The position numbers were made by a program, and so were the translations under genes. A stretch of DNA of 64,000 nt from Henckelia pumila (Eukaryota; Streptophyta; Magnoliopsida; Lamiales; Gesneriaceae): contig NC_133122.1 in assembly GCF_033568475.1 (NCBI RefSeq), positions 142,607,402 to 142,671,401 of the forward strand, read 5' to 3'. The notes under the pieces are model-generated. The model worked only from the letters and a program-made list of their open reading frames with translations. It did not search any database and was not told the DNA's origin. Positions 33,744 through 44,752 of the stretch are shown in pieces (position 1 is the first letter of the stretch; every line of letters starts with the position of its first letter).

Positions 33744-35527
33744 ATGAAGAAGCCATATTGGAGCTGCTGGATCTTTACAATATTGGGGCTGTGTGTGATT
33801 TTATACATTTGTTCACCCGCAGACGCATTCATAGGCGTAAACTGGGGAAGATTGAGCTCCCAAAGACTAATCCCTTCCATGGTGGTTGATTTGCTTCTAC
33901 AGAACGGTATCCAAGACGTGAGAATATTTCAGCAATCGGAGAATGTTTTGGAGGCTTTCTATCGCAGTGGAATCAAAGTTAGCGTCGGTCTCTCTAACAA
34001 CGTCATGGAGGATTACGTAAACGAGACCAAAGTAAGCGAGTGGATAAAGGATAAGATTATCAAATATGAACAAGTCTTGGAATTTCGGTATGCTGTATGC
34101 ATGCATGCATGTCTTATCATCAACAACATATATACATATATATATAAAGTTTGATCACATGGACAACCACCATATATGAGCAACTACGTGAGCAATAGTT
34201 GACGTAAAAATCACTCATTAAATGTACAAGGTGACACGTCAGTTTTTGCTCATGTAGTTGCCCATGGTGATCGAAACTCATATATATAAATATAAAACCT
34301 TTTTAATTTTTTTTAAAGTAAAATTTGCATGTGTTGTTTAATTTTCCTGCAGGTATGTGACCGTTGGAACCAATCCCTTTTCTCCGGCATTCCAAGCCGG
34401 CAAGATTTTCTACAACGCAGTGCAAGTAGCAGGGAACATGCAGAGACAACTCGACCTACGTAACAGATCGAACATCAAAGTCACCATCCCACAATACGTA
34501 GATGTCATCCATCTCACCAACACTATGAAGCCATCGGAAGCCGATTTCCGGGACGATATCAAAGAGATGATGGTGGAATACGTTACACTCCTCAAACAAA
34601 ACCAAGCCCCTTTCTTCTTGACATTGTTCCCCATCCACTACGTCTACAACAACAGCTTGGATCTCGACTTCGCATTCATGGACAACAGATCCACTTTCAC
34701 CGTACAAGACATCAACAACGCCAACTACACCAACGTGTTCGAGTTACTACACGACGCGTGCCACTGGTGTTTGGTTAAAGCCAACGCCAGCGAAGTGAAG
34801 ATCGTCATCTCTTCCATCGGATGGCCTACGGATAGTTTCCCGGGAGCCAACCCCCAATGCGGAACGTTTTTACAGATCCTTTCTCCCTTACATCGCCAGC
34901 GGAAGAGGCACGCCCATGAGACCCAACCGAAAGATCGACGTGTTCTTGAACAACCTGTCGGATGAAAACCGGATCAACATCCAAATCGGGGCGTTCCAGC
35001 GTCACTGGGGGATCTATAAATTCAACGGCGAGGCAAAATACGCCATCGACTTCTCCGGGAACGGAAGGGATAACGTGTATCCCACCACGGGTAAAGGCGT
35101 GACGTTCATGCCTAACAGGTGGTGCGTGTTCACTGGAAACATGGATGATCCCGGGAAAGTGGAGCAGATGAGAGCGATGGCGTGCGGCGATTCGGATTGC
35201 TCGAGTTTGGACGACGGGGGATCGTGCTCCCATCTGACTTATAAGCAGAAGGTTTCTTACGCCTTCAACAGGTACTTCCAGACCAAGGGGCAGGCGTCGG
35301 AGGCCATGAATGAAAAATGCGACATGGGCGGGTTGGGGAAGGTAGTGTCGGAGAATCCGTCCAACGGGACGTGCGAGTTTCCGGTGGAGATTTTGTCGGC
35401 GGAAAACGCCGTACAAGGTGCGACGTTCGGCGCAGCGTACGGCGGCGGGGAGAGAGTGCGGGAGAGGATATCTGCAATATCTGTATGGATTTTGGTGTTG
35501 ATTAATTTATTTTGGATCATCGTGTAG
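33744..35527 (+). pseudogene. GH17-like + X8/CBM43 homologue, frameshifted (gene 2)
   Basis: Exons 33744-34087 and 34353-35527 with a 265-bp intron at the same codon as genes 1 and 3. Signal peptide, GH17 barrel and X8 module match gene 3 closely. The reading frame is lost near 34850, where gene 3 has nine bases between GCCAAC and GCGGAACG and gene 2 has seven. After this 2-base loss the match continues in another frame through the X8 module to TAG at 35527. As in its neighbours, the acid/base site reads VGTNPF and the nucleophile site reads SSIGWPTD. Because the break lies in a C-run, an assembly error is possible. Otherwise translation would stop after about 317 residues, before the X8 module. 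Confidence 0.88.
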
Positions 35528-35706
35528 AGATTTCGTACGTGGAGATCCATATTGCCTGAATATTGAAGAATTGATATATGCAATATCTGATGAAGATCTT
35601 TAATTTCTTCCATTTCAAGAAATGAAATGAAGTAGAGATGTGGATGGAAAGGCTTTAATTTGTATACACTACAGAATCTGCTTGGATTCTATTTTGGGAG
35701 AGAAAT

Positions 35707-35992
35707 TAGTCTGTTACAAAAGCCTATAACATCTTCTGTGCCACAACCAATTATATTTTGTCACGTTTCTTACTTCATTTGCATCGACTTTAATAATTCA
35801 TCTCACCAAACACGTTCGTACCAATGAATTGTAATTTAATTATTAATTATAAAATATCTAAAATAAATTAAATTAATTTATTATCAACATAATTAATTAA
35901 TTAATTCCTTCCCTTTAAATAAATAAGGACTAAAACAACAGAACCCTAAAAACTTAGTCTTTAGTCTTCCTTCCCTACGTCCCTAGGATAAT
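35707..35992. other. Spacer between the two duplicated units
   Basis: AT-rich DNA with no counterpart in the other unit. It includes TTAATTAATTAATT runs near 35890 and no recognisable gene. Confidence 0.45.
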
Positions 35993-36257
35993 TTTTAATT
36001 TTTAATTTTTCCTACCTATCATTTCGTTTCAAAATTTCATTTAAAAATATAATTAATCTGAATTTGAATATTAACTTATATATACAAGTTTTTTTTTGTT
36101 GGGTTTTGCCATCATATTTTTTTTATATATGTAACGAGAGTATACTTAATAATAAAAATATTAACACGACTATTTATAGAAAATGTTAAAACGTACGTAC
36201 GTACGTATACGGTATATTCTCCATCATCGAAAAATCAACCTGAACATGTTGTACAAG

Positions 36258-36385
36258 ATCCTCTGGCATATCCTTAAAAACCTCTGGTAAATCGTCTCTT
36301 TACTTGTCAAAACACCATTAATCTCCTGCTATATCTGCGTATATATATATAACCCATGCATCGCCATGCATGCATGCATGCATTT
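36258..36385 (+). promoter_or_regulatory. Promoter region of gene 3
   Basis: Shared block at 36258-36322, then TATATATATATAA (about 36340-36352), CCCATGCATCG and repeated CATGCATG words (about 36366-36381). The spacing is as in gene 2. The ATG used is at 36457; an upstream in-frame codon at 36424 is TTG, not ATG. Confidence 0.55.
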
Positions 36386-36456
36386 CTCATTAATTTTCTC
36401 GAACCCCTTCCAAATCCCACATATTGAAACTAGAAACATATATATACAATATAATT

Positions 36457-38092
36457 ATGAAGATTAAGCCATATTGGAGCTGCTCGATTTTTACATTAAT
36501 ATTGGGGCTGTGTGTGATTTTATACAATTTTTCACCCGCAGACGCATTCATAGGCGTAAACTGGGGAAGATTGAGCTCCCAAAGACTGATCCCTTCCATG
36601 GTGGTTGATTTGCTGTTACAGAACGGTATCCAAGAAGTTAGGATATTTCAGCAATCTGAGAATGTTTTGGAGGCTTTCTATCGCAGTGGAATCAAAGTTA
36701 GCGTCGGTCTCTCTAACAACGTCATGGAGGATTATGTAAACGAGACCAAAGTAAGCGAGTGGGTTAACGACAAGATTATCAAATATGAACAAGTATTGGA
36801 ATTTCGGTATGCATGCATGCATGTCTTATTATATATCAACATTAACCCTTTTTTTTATTTTAAAGAAAAATGTGCATGCATGCAGGCATGTTTAATTTTG
36901 GTGTTGCAGGTATGTGACCGTTGGTCGAACCAATCCCTTTTCTCCAGCATTCCAAGCCGGCAAGATTTTATACGATGCAGTGCAAGTAGCTGGGATCATT
37001 CAGAGGCAGCTCGACCGACGTCGTAACGGATCGAATATCAAAGTCACCATCCCACAATACGTAGATATCATCCGTCTCACCAACACTATGAAGCCATCGG
37101 AAGCCGATTTCCGGGACGATATCAAAGAGAAGATGGTGGAATACGTGACACTCCTCAAACAAAACCAATCCCCTTTCTTCTTGACATTGTTCCCCATCCA
37201 CTACGTCTACAACAACAGCTTGGATTTCGATTTCGCATTCATGGACAACAGATCCACTTTCACCGTACAAGACATTAACAACGCCAACTACACCAACGTC
37301 TTCGAGTTATTACACGACGCTTGCCACTGGTGTTTGGTTAAAGCCAACGCCACCGAAGTAAAGATCGTCATCTCTTCCATCGGATGGCCTACGGATAGTT
37401 TCCCGGGAGCCAACGCCACCAACGCGGAACGTTTTTACAGATCATTTCTCCCTTACATCGCCAGCGGGAGAGGCACGCCCATGAGACCCAACCGGAAGAT
37501 CGACGTGTTCTTGAACAACCTGTCGGATGAAAACCGGATCACCATCCAAATTGGGGCGTTCCAGCGTCACTGGGGGATCTATAAATTCAACGGCGAGGCC
37601 AAATACGCCATCGACTTCTCCGGGAACGGAAGGGATAACGTGTATCCCACCACGGGTAAAGGCGTGACGTTCATGCCTAACAGGTGGTGCGTGTTCACTG
37701 GAAACATGGATGATCCCGGGAAAGTGGAGCAGATGAGAGCGATGGCGTGCGGTGATTCGGATTGCTCGAGTTTGGACGACGGGGGATCGTGCTCCCATCT
37801 GACTTATAAGCAGAAGGTTTCTTACGCATTCAACAGGTACTTCCAGACCAAGGGGCAGGCGTCGGAGGCCATGAATGAAAAATGCGACATGGGCGGGTTG
37901 GGGAAGGTGGTGTCGGAGAATCCGTCCAACGGGACGTGCGAGTTTCCGGTGGAGATTTTGTCGGCGGAAAACGCCGTACAAGGAGCGACGTTTGGCGCTG
38001 CGTACGGCGGCGGGGAGAGAGTGCGGGAGAGGATATCTGCTATATCTGTAGGGATTTTGGGGTTGATTAATGTATTTTGGATCATCGTGTAG
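36457..38092 (+). CDS. GH17-like + X8/CBM43 homologue, catalytic residues lost (gene 3)
   Basis: Exons 36457-36806 and 36910-38092 with a 103-bp GT-AG intron give 510 residues. The order is a hydrophobic signal peptide ending near SPADA, a GH17 barrel from AFIGVNWGRLSS, an X8/CBM43 module from WCVFTGNMDDP with six Cys, and a hydrophobic tail (SAISVGILGLINVFWIIV) suitable for GPI attachment. The acid/base site reads VGRTNPF, with an extra Arg, where GH17 enzymes have VGNEPF. The nucleophile site reads SSIGWPTD where enzymes have GEIGWPTD. It therefore should not hydrolyse glucan, though glucan binding through X8 is plausible. The full open frame, splice sites and promoter block argue that it is functional. 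Closest relative in the window is gene 2. Confidence 0.92.
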
Positions 38093-38300
38093 AGATTTGG
38101 TACGTGGAGATCTATATATGTTGCCTAGCAAGACTGAATATTGAAGATGATTTGATACAAGAATGGATGCAATATATATCTGACGAAGATCTTTATAAAT
38201 TTCTTCCATTTCAAGAAATGAAATGAAGTAGAGATCATGTGGATGGAAAGACTTTAATTTGTATACACTATAGAATCTGGTTGGATTTTATTTTGGTTTA

Positions 38301-39984
38301 GCTTTCGTGGCTCGTCTTGTATTTGAAGATGGAAAATTATTCTCTCGTTTTATTGGGAGATATATTTTGATCATTTATATAATTAATTAATTAATTATGA
38401 GTCAATCCCGTAAATCATGTTTCTCAAATATAGACCATATATAATTAAATCACTCCTCTCATATTAAAAAATTTACCATCCGATCACAATTTCGAGAAAT
38501 TCAAAACCCAAGCTCAAATTCAAACTCACATATTTTCATAAGCAATTATCACGTAATCAAAAAAAATCAAGATCGCCTATAATGCTCCCACAATGATATA
38601 GCGAAGAACATTTAAACATATGAAAGACTGCTATGGAGCAAGTGACAAAATCTATAGTGATATGCAACAAGAGATGAAAAACTAACAATCAATCAAAAGG
38701 TAATTACTTATACTTTTAATTTATTTTTTGGGATTGAATTTTTGATTTATTCATACCGTATATTTAATGTTTGAAATACAAGATGAGAAAACTATCCTTA
38801 CGCATAATTTTTAACTTGTTATTATGTTATTGAACTCCTTCTGCTTATATGCATCTGAAATTGATATATAGATGGATAAACATCAACTTAAAATGATATG
38901 TAGATGATTGTCAATAAATTTCTAATAAAAATGCATTATCTACCATAGATTTAACTTTCTTGAGAAGATATAAGTAGTTGTTCCTACTAAATTGATAACC
39001 TACAAACAAAAAAAAGATTGTTGAATTAATATTATACTTGTGCAGATGATTATATTAATTAATCTAAGTTATAACAATATTAATCACTTTAAATCATTTT
39101 CAACATATGCATATATTGAATCCTTCTAGGAGAACAACTATAAAATAATTATCTAAAATCGTTTATAATTAAAAGCAATATTTCAAATTGTTGATAAATC
39201 AAGATGTAACATACATAACAGGATGCAAATTAATAATCAATAAGAAGCATTAACATTTAATAAAAATGTTTTTATCCAACATAAATAAAAAAGTGAAAAC
39301 TATTTAATTCATAATACAACAAAAAATATGATTGAATGTCAGTGATTAATTTAAGTTGTCCAAAATTTTAGTATTATTATTGTAAGAAAATGTATTTTTC
39401 ATCCTCTCAACAATGAGTCAAACGATATTTATTACTTTAGCTAATTTGATGTTTAGTATTTTTTAGACGCATATCTACTATTTCTTAATTTGATCAGTTA
39501 GTGTTAATTTAGTTCTTTAGTTACAAAAAAATATTTGTTCGTTTCCAGGGAATGAAAAATATTTATTTTAGAAAATATTAGTTAGATATATGGACTCAAG
39601 ATTGTACACATTTTATTTTTATTGAAGTTATAATAAAAATAAAATTTCTTCAGCCAATTTATTTAAGTAAATCCATTTTTAATATAGTTTATTTATTATT
39701 TTACCTTACATTTAAACATTTATATTTTTAATTGTTATTATAATTTTTTTTCATTTGTATTTTGGTAATTTTATTTTCAAAATTTTACTTAAATATTGAA
39801 ACAGAAAATTTGGATTCGAGAGTCAGAGTATCCGAACATTGTACTTTACGTGGTTAATTTAAGATGGTATTGACAACGTCAAAATCTCCATTAAGTGAGA
39901 TTACAAATGGTATGATATTTTTTCCATGCGTTATTACTCTTATTTGTCTACTCAAATGATTATATATATTTTCTTTTAACATCG
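38301..39984. other. AT-rich intergenic DNA; possible left part of a Helitron
   Basis: No gene was recognised. TC-starting AT-rich sequence near 38447-38475 (TCACTCCTCTCATATT) could be a Helitron 5' end pairing with the 3' end at 44727; this is tentative. Confidence 0.3.
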
Positions 39985-39989
39985 GTATA

Positions 39990-40423
39990 TGATAAGTGTA
40001 TTTTATACACTTAATTTATATATGATTTTAATTGTTAAATATTTGTTTTGAGTAGATTTATGTGGGTATTTTAGTGTTTTTGTGTTTACAGTGAATTATG
40101 GAATTTTGTGGAGAAAAGAATAATTATTGAATTTATTTGGAGAAAAGAAGAAAATGAAGAAGAAAATAAAGAAAAGAATACAAGAAAGAAAAGAAGAAAA
40201 GAAACGTAGAGAGAAGAAAGGAATGAACAGTGATGAGCTTTCTTAATGGGCTAGAGATTAGTGCTTGTTGTTGGCGCTTAAAGAAGAGCTATCGCTCAAG
40301 TTTCTGAAGGCGTGAATAATTGATTTCAGAAGCCTATGCGCGCCCGCCTAGGAGTCTGAAGCGCCCGCGCGTCGCAAGATTCAGTGTTTTGGAATTTTTA
40401 TTGGAAAGAAAACTTTCATATAT
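39990..40423 (+). repeat. Truncated 5' LTR of E1
   Basis: 434 bases closely matching 42891-43330 of the 3' LTR, including the CpG-rich words GCGCGCCCGCC and GCGCCCGCGCGTCGC. The match stops after ACTTTCATATAT. Confidence 0.88.
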
Positions 40424-41060
40424 CTAACACCCGAGGCTTGTGCGCGCCCGCTCGTCACCTATCCCGCGCACGCTCTTCCTCTACGCATTGGTACTAGCTA
40501 TTTGGTGCATCTTAAAGCGCAATCGCACAACCCATCTGCGCTTCATATAGCGCTATCGCGCATCAATCTCAAGCGCCAACAACCAATTCCATTAGCACTT
40601 AATCAAATGCAATCGCGCTACCAGCTCCACCATCAGCGCATCATCCAGCGCTAATCACCCCTCCATCTTGCGCTATCGCGCTCTAGTCCTCCTCATTTGC
40701 GCTAGACATGGCGCAATCGCGCAACCAGCCATCCTCATCTGTTCTTGTTTAAGCGCAATCGCTCCCTCCATTTGCGCTGCTACCTAGAGCAATTGTGCGC
40801 CACACCAGCTTCCTAACAGTGCAGCTTCTCCATCAACTTCACGCAGCACCATCTGCCATTCCATGTGCTAACCATCATCATCAGCGCAGCTCACCTGCTC
40901 ACACAAAAATAACGCAGCATCCCAAGGGCGCACACTCCTTACATGATTCCTAACCAAGCAGTTTACCATGCGTAGCAACCTCCAGCTGCTAAACCATGCG
41001 CCAACTTCTTCATCAATGACAACATTTCAGTGCGCCATCAGGATCATGCTCGCCGTGCCT
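40424..41060 (+). repeat. GCGC-rich degenerate repeat array (E1 copy)
   Basis: Repeated words GCGCAATCGCGC, GCGCTATCGCGC and TGCGC occur every 20-45 bases, separated by non-conserved Cys/Pro-codon-like CCA-rich spacers. A related array is at 46960-47260 in the second element. It is not coding in any consistent frame. It lies where the spacer between pol and the accessory ORF would be. Confidence 0.75.
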
Positions 41061-42890
41061 CGCACTCTTCCTTAATTTCACATACATTAAGCGAGATATA
41101 TTGTATTGCATGCTTTGGGTTTCATTTTTGTGTTTTAATCGAGTGCATGTACTCTTTTCAGGTTCAAGTGGATGTTAAGTCGTGTATCTCTACCTTCTCC
41201 ACCTTGGTTTTGCGGCTGCAAGTTATTTTATTGGAAATTTTGATAATACCGGGTACTGATGCTCGGTGTTGAACGTATGTTTCCCTTGTTCATTTTATTG
41301 TTTTTAATCATTAGGGACAATAATTACATTAAGTTTGGGGGGGTGAATTAGTTTTTGATTTAGTGATTAGGTTGAAAGTTTGTTGTTTAGTTTAATTATG
41401 TGTGCTTTATAGATAAAATTTTTTTTGTTGAGTTTAGTTTGTTAGTTGAGTTGAATTGAAAAGAAGTTGAGAAATATTGGATGCATGGCTGATGAAAAAT
41501 ATTTTTTGTGCTATAACTGAAATCCATGATTGTCTACCTATCTAAAAAATATTTTTGAGAAAAAATGGAACCAAGTGAATGAAAAATTTCTTATATACTC
41601 TGTGATTAATACTTGAATCTGATTTTTGAGACATACAAACATAGATATGATTGAGGCATTGTTTGAGATTTTGGGCCTGATTTTCATTGAAATAATCTTA
41701 TCTTAGTCGCCTATTTGAGCCTACACTTATATGAGTACATCGAGGTACAAAAATCTGAAATTTGTTGAAAATCATCGTTTACTGCTGATGATTATTTTTT
41801 CTGCACTGATTGAATTTGTATGATTTAATTGTGGATTGAGACTTGTCTAGAACTAATTCGGACACTCTTCGAGGCGAAATACGGGCAAAACTGAGATTAG
41901 GAATGATTTAGGCGATTTTTCTGAATTCGTTTGAGCCTTTCAAGCTACCTATTAATTTATTTTATCCCTAGTACCCTGTTTGAGCTTTATTGAAAATCGA
42001 ATGACATGTGTGTAAACGTGTGATTAAACCCCCATTCTTCATTATTTCAAGGTCCTACATTGACTACCTGAATAGCCTAAACACTATGTCCTACCTTTAA
42101 GGGAGTAATTTAAATGCTAAAATGTTATATGCTCCTAGTTTTATTTGTGAAAATGGAATGGTGTGGTGGTGAATTGAAAAGAAAAAAATGAAAATTGGTA
42201 GTAGAAAAAAAAATGTGGTTGAAAAGTTATGAAAAAAGTTGTGAAAAAGAAGAATGAATAAAGTTGAAAATATTGAGTGAAGTGAAATAAGTGTGAAATT
42301 GTGAATGAAAGGAGTTGAAGTTAGAGCATAATTATAAATTACTCCTTTATTTGAATTCCAATCCTTCGTTTGTAGCCATGAGCCAGGCCTTACATTACAA
42401 TCTAATTAAGTCCTAGTGACCGAGTCTCAGTTGCCCAATATACTAGTGGAGAAGAGTTGCGAGAATTTAGCCTATGGACTGTTGATTGATACTTTTAATG
42501 ATTATGAATTTTTATCTAAACACGCACACACGCTTATTCTTTGCATTTATCTATATGTGAGTGTTTTTGATAAATATCATATATTTGATCCTATGCTACC
42601 TTGAAAAGTCCTCATGATCTATGAATGTGTGAATTGAATTTGGATAAGGGTGTTTTGAACGTGAGTTACGGAGATTGTGAGTTTATGCGGTTATTTTATT
42701 ATGACTGAAATTTTCAAATATTAGTAGGTTGGATGAGATTGGATTTGAATTTTTGAAATCGTTGATGATGCCATTGCTCCATAATATTTCTTGGCTATTC
42801 TTGTTGGTTGTTGGGTAGTAATAGTTTTTGAAGTTATTTGTTTTGAATTGTTTTGCTCGGGACTAGCAAAAGTCTAAGTTTGGGGGTATT
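41061..42890 (+). other. 3' internal spacer of E1
   Basis: AT-rich, non-coding. It matches 48876-50200 of the second element (shared words such as CTGATGCTCGGTGT, CTTCGAGGCGAAATACGGGC and GTTGCCCAATATACTAGTGG). A purine-rich AAGTTTGGGGGGG lies at about 41332. The accessory ORF found at 47715-48876 in the other copy is missing here. Confidence 0.75.
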
Positions 42891-44302
42891 TGATAAGTGT
42901 ATTTTATACACTTAATTTATATATGATTTTAATTGTTAAATATTTGTTTCGAGCAGATTTATGTGGGTATTTTAGTGTTTTTGTGTTTACAGTGATTTAT
43001 AAAATTTTGTGGAGAAAAGAATAATTATTGAATTTATTTGGAGAAAAGAAGAAAATGAAGAAGAAAATAAAGAAAAGAAAAGAATACAAGAAAGAAAAGA
43101 AGAAAAGAAACGTAGAGAGAAGAAAGGAATGAACAGTGATGGGCTTTCTTAATGGGCTAGAGATTAGCGCTTGTTGTTGGCGCTTAAAGAAGAGCTATCG
43201 CTCAAGTTTCTGAAGGCATGAATAATTGATTCCAGAAGCCTATGCGCGCCCGCCTAGGAGTCTGAAGCGCCCGCGCGTCGCAAGATTCAGTGTTTTGGAA
43301 TTTTTATCGGAAAGGAAACTTTCATATATTCTTGGGCTTTTGGGTGAAAAAATAAAAAGGAATTTTTATCAGATTGAGAAGGAAAGAGAGCCGCCACACA
43401 TATTTTACACAGTACATCAGAGTTGATCGTGAGATTTTTCTGAGAAGAAATTTTGGGCTTACGTGATGAACAAAGACGGAGATCGATAGTCCGAACACGG
43501 CGTCGACGACGGATTTGTTTCTTTTATCTATCTTTTATTTTATTCTGAATATGTTGAATTTTCTGAACATGTTTTGGTTTATTCAGAATTTTAGTATGAA
43601 CTAATTTTTTTTAGAGTCTAGAGGTCGGATGGAATCTGGTGTAAACACTTTCATGAATTTTTGATTTTATTGAATTGAATTTCTTCTAGATTAATTGTTT
43701 TCTCTAGAATTGATTGTCTTTTCAATTATCTGATCAATAATTGATTTGTTATATTTATTTGAAATCTGGCACTCGGGAGAGGAGATTTTGAATAGGACCA
43801 TTGGAAAATACACTGTTAATTATTTATATCGCTCGGGAGAGTGTATAAATTTAACAGAGCTTTTAAAGAGAACATAGTTTTGAATTGATCACTGCAAATA
43901 GATTCTTAATAGGGATATTGGAATTGAATTGTAGTTGATATAGTTTATTCGGCACTCGGGAGAGGGAATAATACACTTAAGTGTTCTTGGCTATTAATTC
44001 CTTGAAATTCATGAAACTAAATTAATTAGGATTGATTGTTGTTGAAATCAGGTAAAATCTATACCTCTAGACCATTATTCACTGATTGATTTTATCTGCT
44101 AGTTGTGTGCGTGCTATCAAAAACTTCATTGCTATTTTTATTTTTCTGCAAAATTCTAAAAGTTTGATTTTCTAGATAAATTTTAGACTATTTTAATTAC
44201 AAGTACTAAATATTTTCATTTTACTCCCTGTGGGATCGATATCTGATTTAATCACTATATTAAAACTTGACACTCGTACGCTTGCGAGGATTTTGCATAA
44301 TA
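42891..44302 (+). repeat. 3' LTR of E1
   Basis: 1412 bp. It starts TGATAAGTG and ends GCATAATA, the terminal CA being altered. It includes three CTCGGGAGAG words at 43773, 43832 and 43955, with spacing also kept in the LTR at 52824-54234. Confidence 0.85.
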
Positions 44303-44307
44303 GTATA

Positions 44308-44752
44308 CGTGCAGCTACTTCATCGAGCTTAATTGATACAGATTTTTCTTCTCAATACCTAGCAGCTCAACTACAAATAAATCAGATATGATTGATCTAA
44401 CGATTGATTATGATTTTCCTATCTTTGATGTTAATACTGGCGACAAACTGTCGTTTGTTCATCAATGTAATTTTTTAATAACTACACTTTTTTCTAATTT
44501 TAAGATATTATATATATTTAAGATATAAGTATAATCATCAATTAATAACGTTTTTTTTTTGTTTTTTTAAAGAGTTTTTGTCCTTTTAAATTTTTTTAAC
44601 ATTATTCTAATCACTCACTGTAAAATTAAATTTGTTTATATTTTACTTTTATAGTAAAATTTTTAATTTAATGTTAATTATATTATACATAAGATATAGT
44701 TCGTGCACCGCACAGATGAAATACTAGTTATATACAATAACTAAGTTTAGAC
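44308..44752. other. AT-rich DNA between E1 and the hAT gene region
   Basis: Apart from the Helitron-type terminus, no recognisable feature. Confidence 0.4.
44690..44727 (+). mobile_element. Helitron 3' terminus (candidate)
   Basis: The stem-loop GTGC-ACC-GCAC (44703-44713) is followed after 10 bases by CTAG (44724-44727) and then T. This is the canonical Helitron 3' end: a short hairpin, CTAG, then insertion before T. The body would run leftward and contain E1. The 5' end is uncertain, possibly near 38447. Confidence 0.6.

Larger units (their letters stand above)
33262..35706 (+). repeat. Left unit of a recent tandem duplication holding GH17-like gene 2
   Basis: This unit and 35993-38300 are closely similar over promoter, both exons and 3' flank, with differences mainly in AT repeats, intron length and scattered bases. 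The two gene copies are much closer to each other than either is to gene 1, so the duplication is later than the one that separated gene 1. Confidence 0.85.
35993..38300 (+). repeat. Right unit of tandem duplication holding GH17-like gene 3
   Basis: Counterpart of 33262-35706. Similarity begins at TAATTTTTAATTTTTCCTAC and ends past the stop codon in the 3' flank near AGAATCTGG. Confidence 0.85.
39990..44302 (+). mobile_element. Athila/Tat-type Ty3/gypsy deletion derivative (element E1)
   Basis: Flanked by the 5-bp duplication gtata (39985-39989, 44303-44307). It begins TGATAAGTG. The 5' LTR is cut at about 40423, where sequence jumps to a GC-rich 3' internal region, then a polypurine tract (CTAAGTTTGGGGGTATT, ending 42890), then a full-length 3' LTR 42891-44302. 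Gag, protease, RT and integrase are absent. The spacer matches that of the element at 46663 onwards, whose aORF type places it in the Athila/Tat group. Confidence 0.85.

Noticed and set aside
33623..33889. Upstream ATG and 88-codon frame overlapping gene 2 start
   Set aside because: It reads out of frame through the AT repeat and the signal peptide; the gene 2 start at 33744 is supported by identity with gene 3.
37442..38209. 255-codon minus-strand open frame over gene 3, with partial copies over genes 1 and 2
   Set aside because: It is the antisense shadow of the well-supported GH17/X8 coding exon, whose third positions are GC-rich. It has no family resemblance of its own, and its conservation follows from the sense strand.
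40490..41040. GCGC-rich array considered as CRISPR-like or satellite
   Set aside because: Units are degenerate, spacers irregular, and it lies within a plant retroelement bounded by target duplications.
44703..44713. GTGC/GCAC hairpin considered as a transcription terminator
   Set aside because: The following CTAG-T and AT-rich eukaryotic context fit a Helitron end much better than any terminator.
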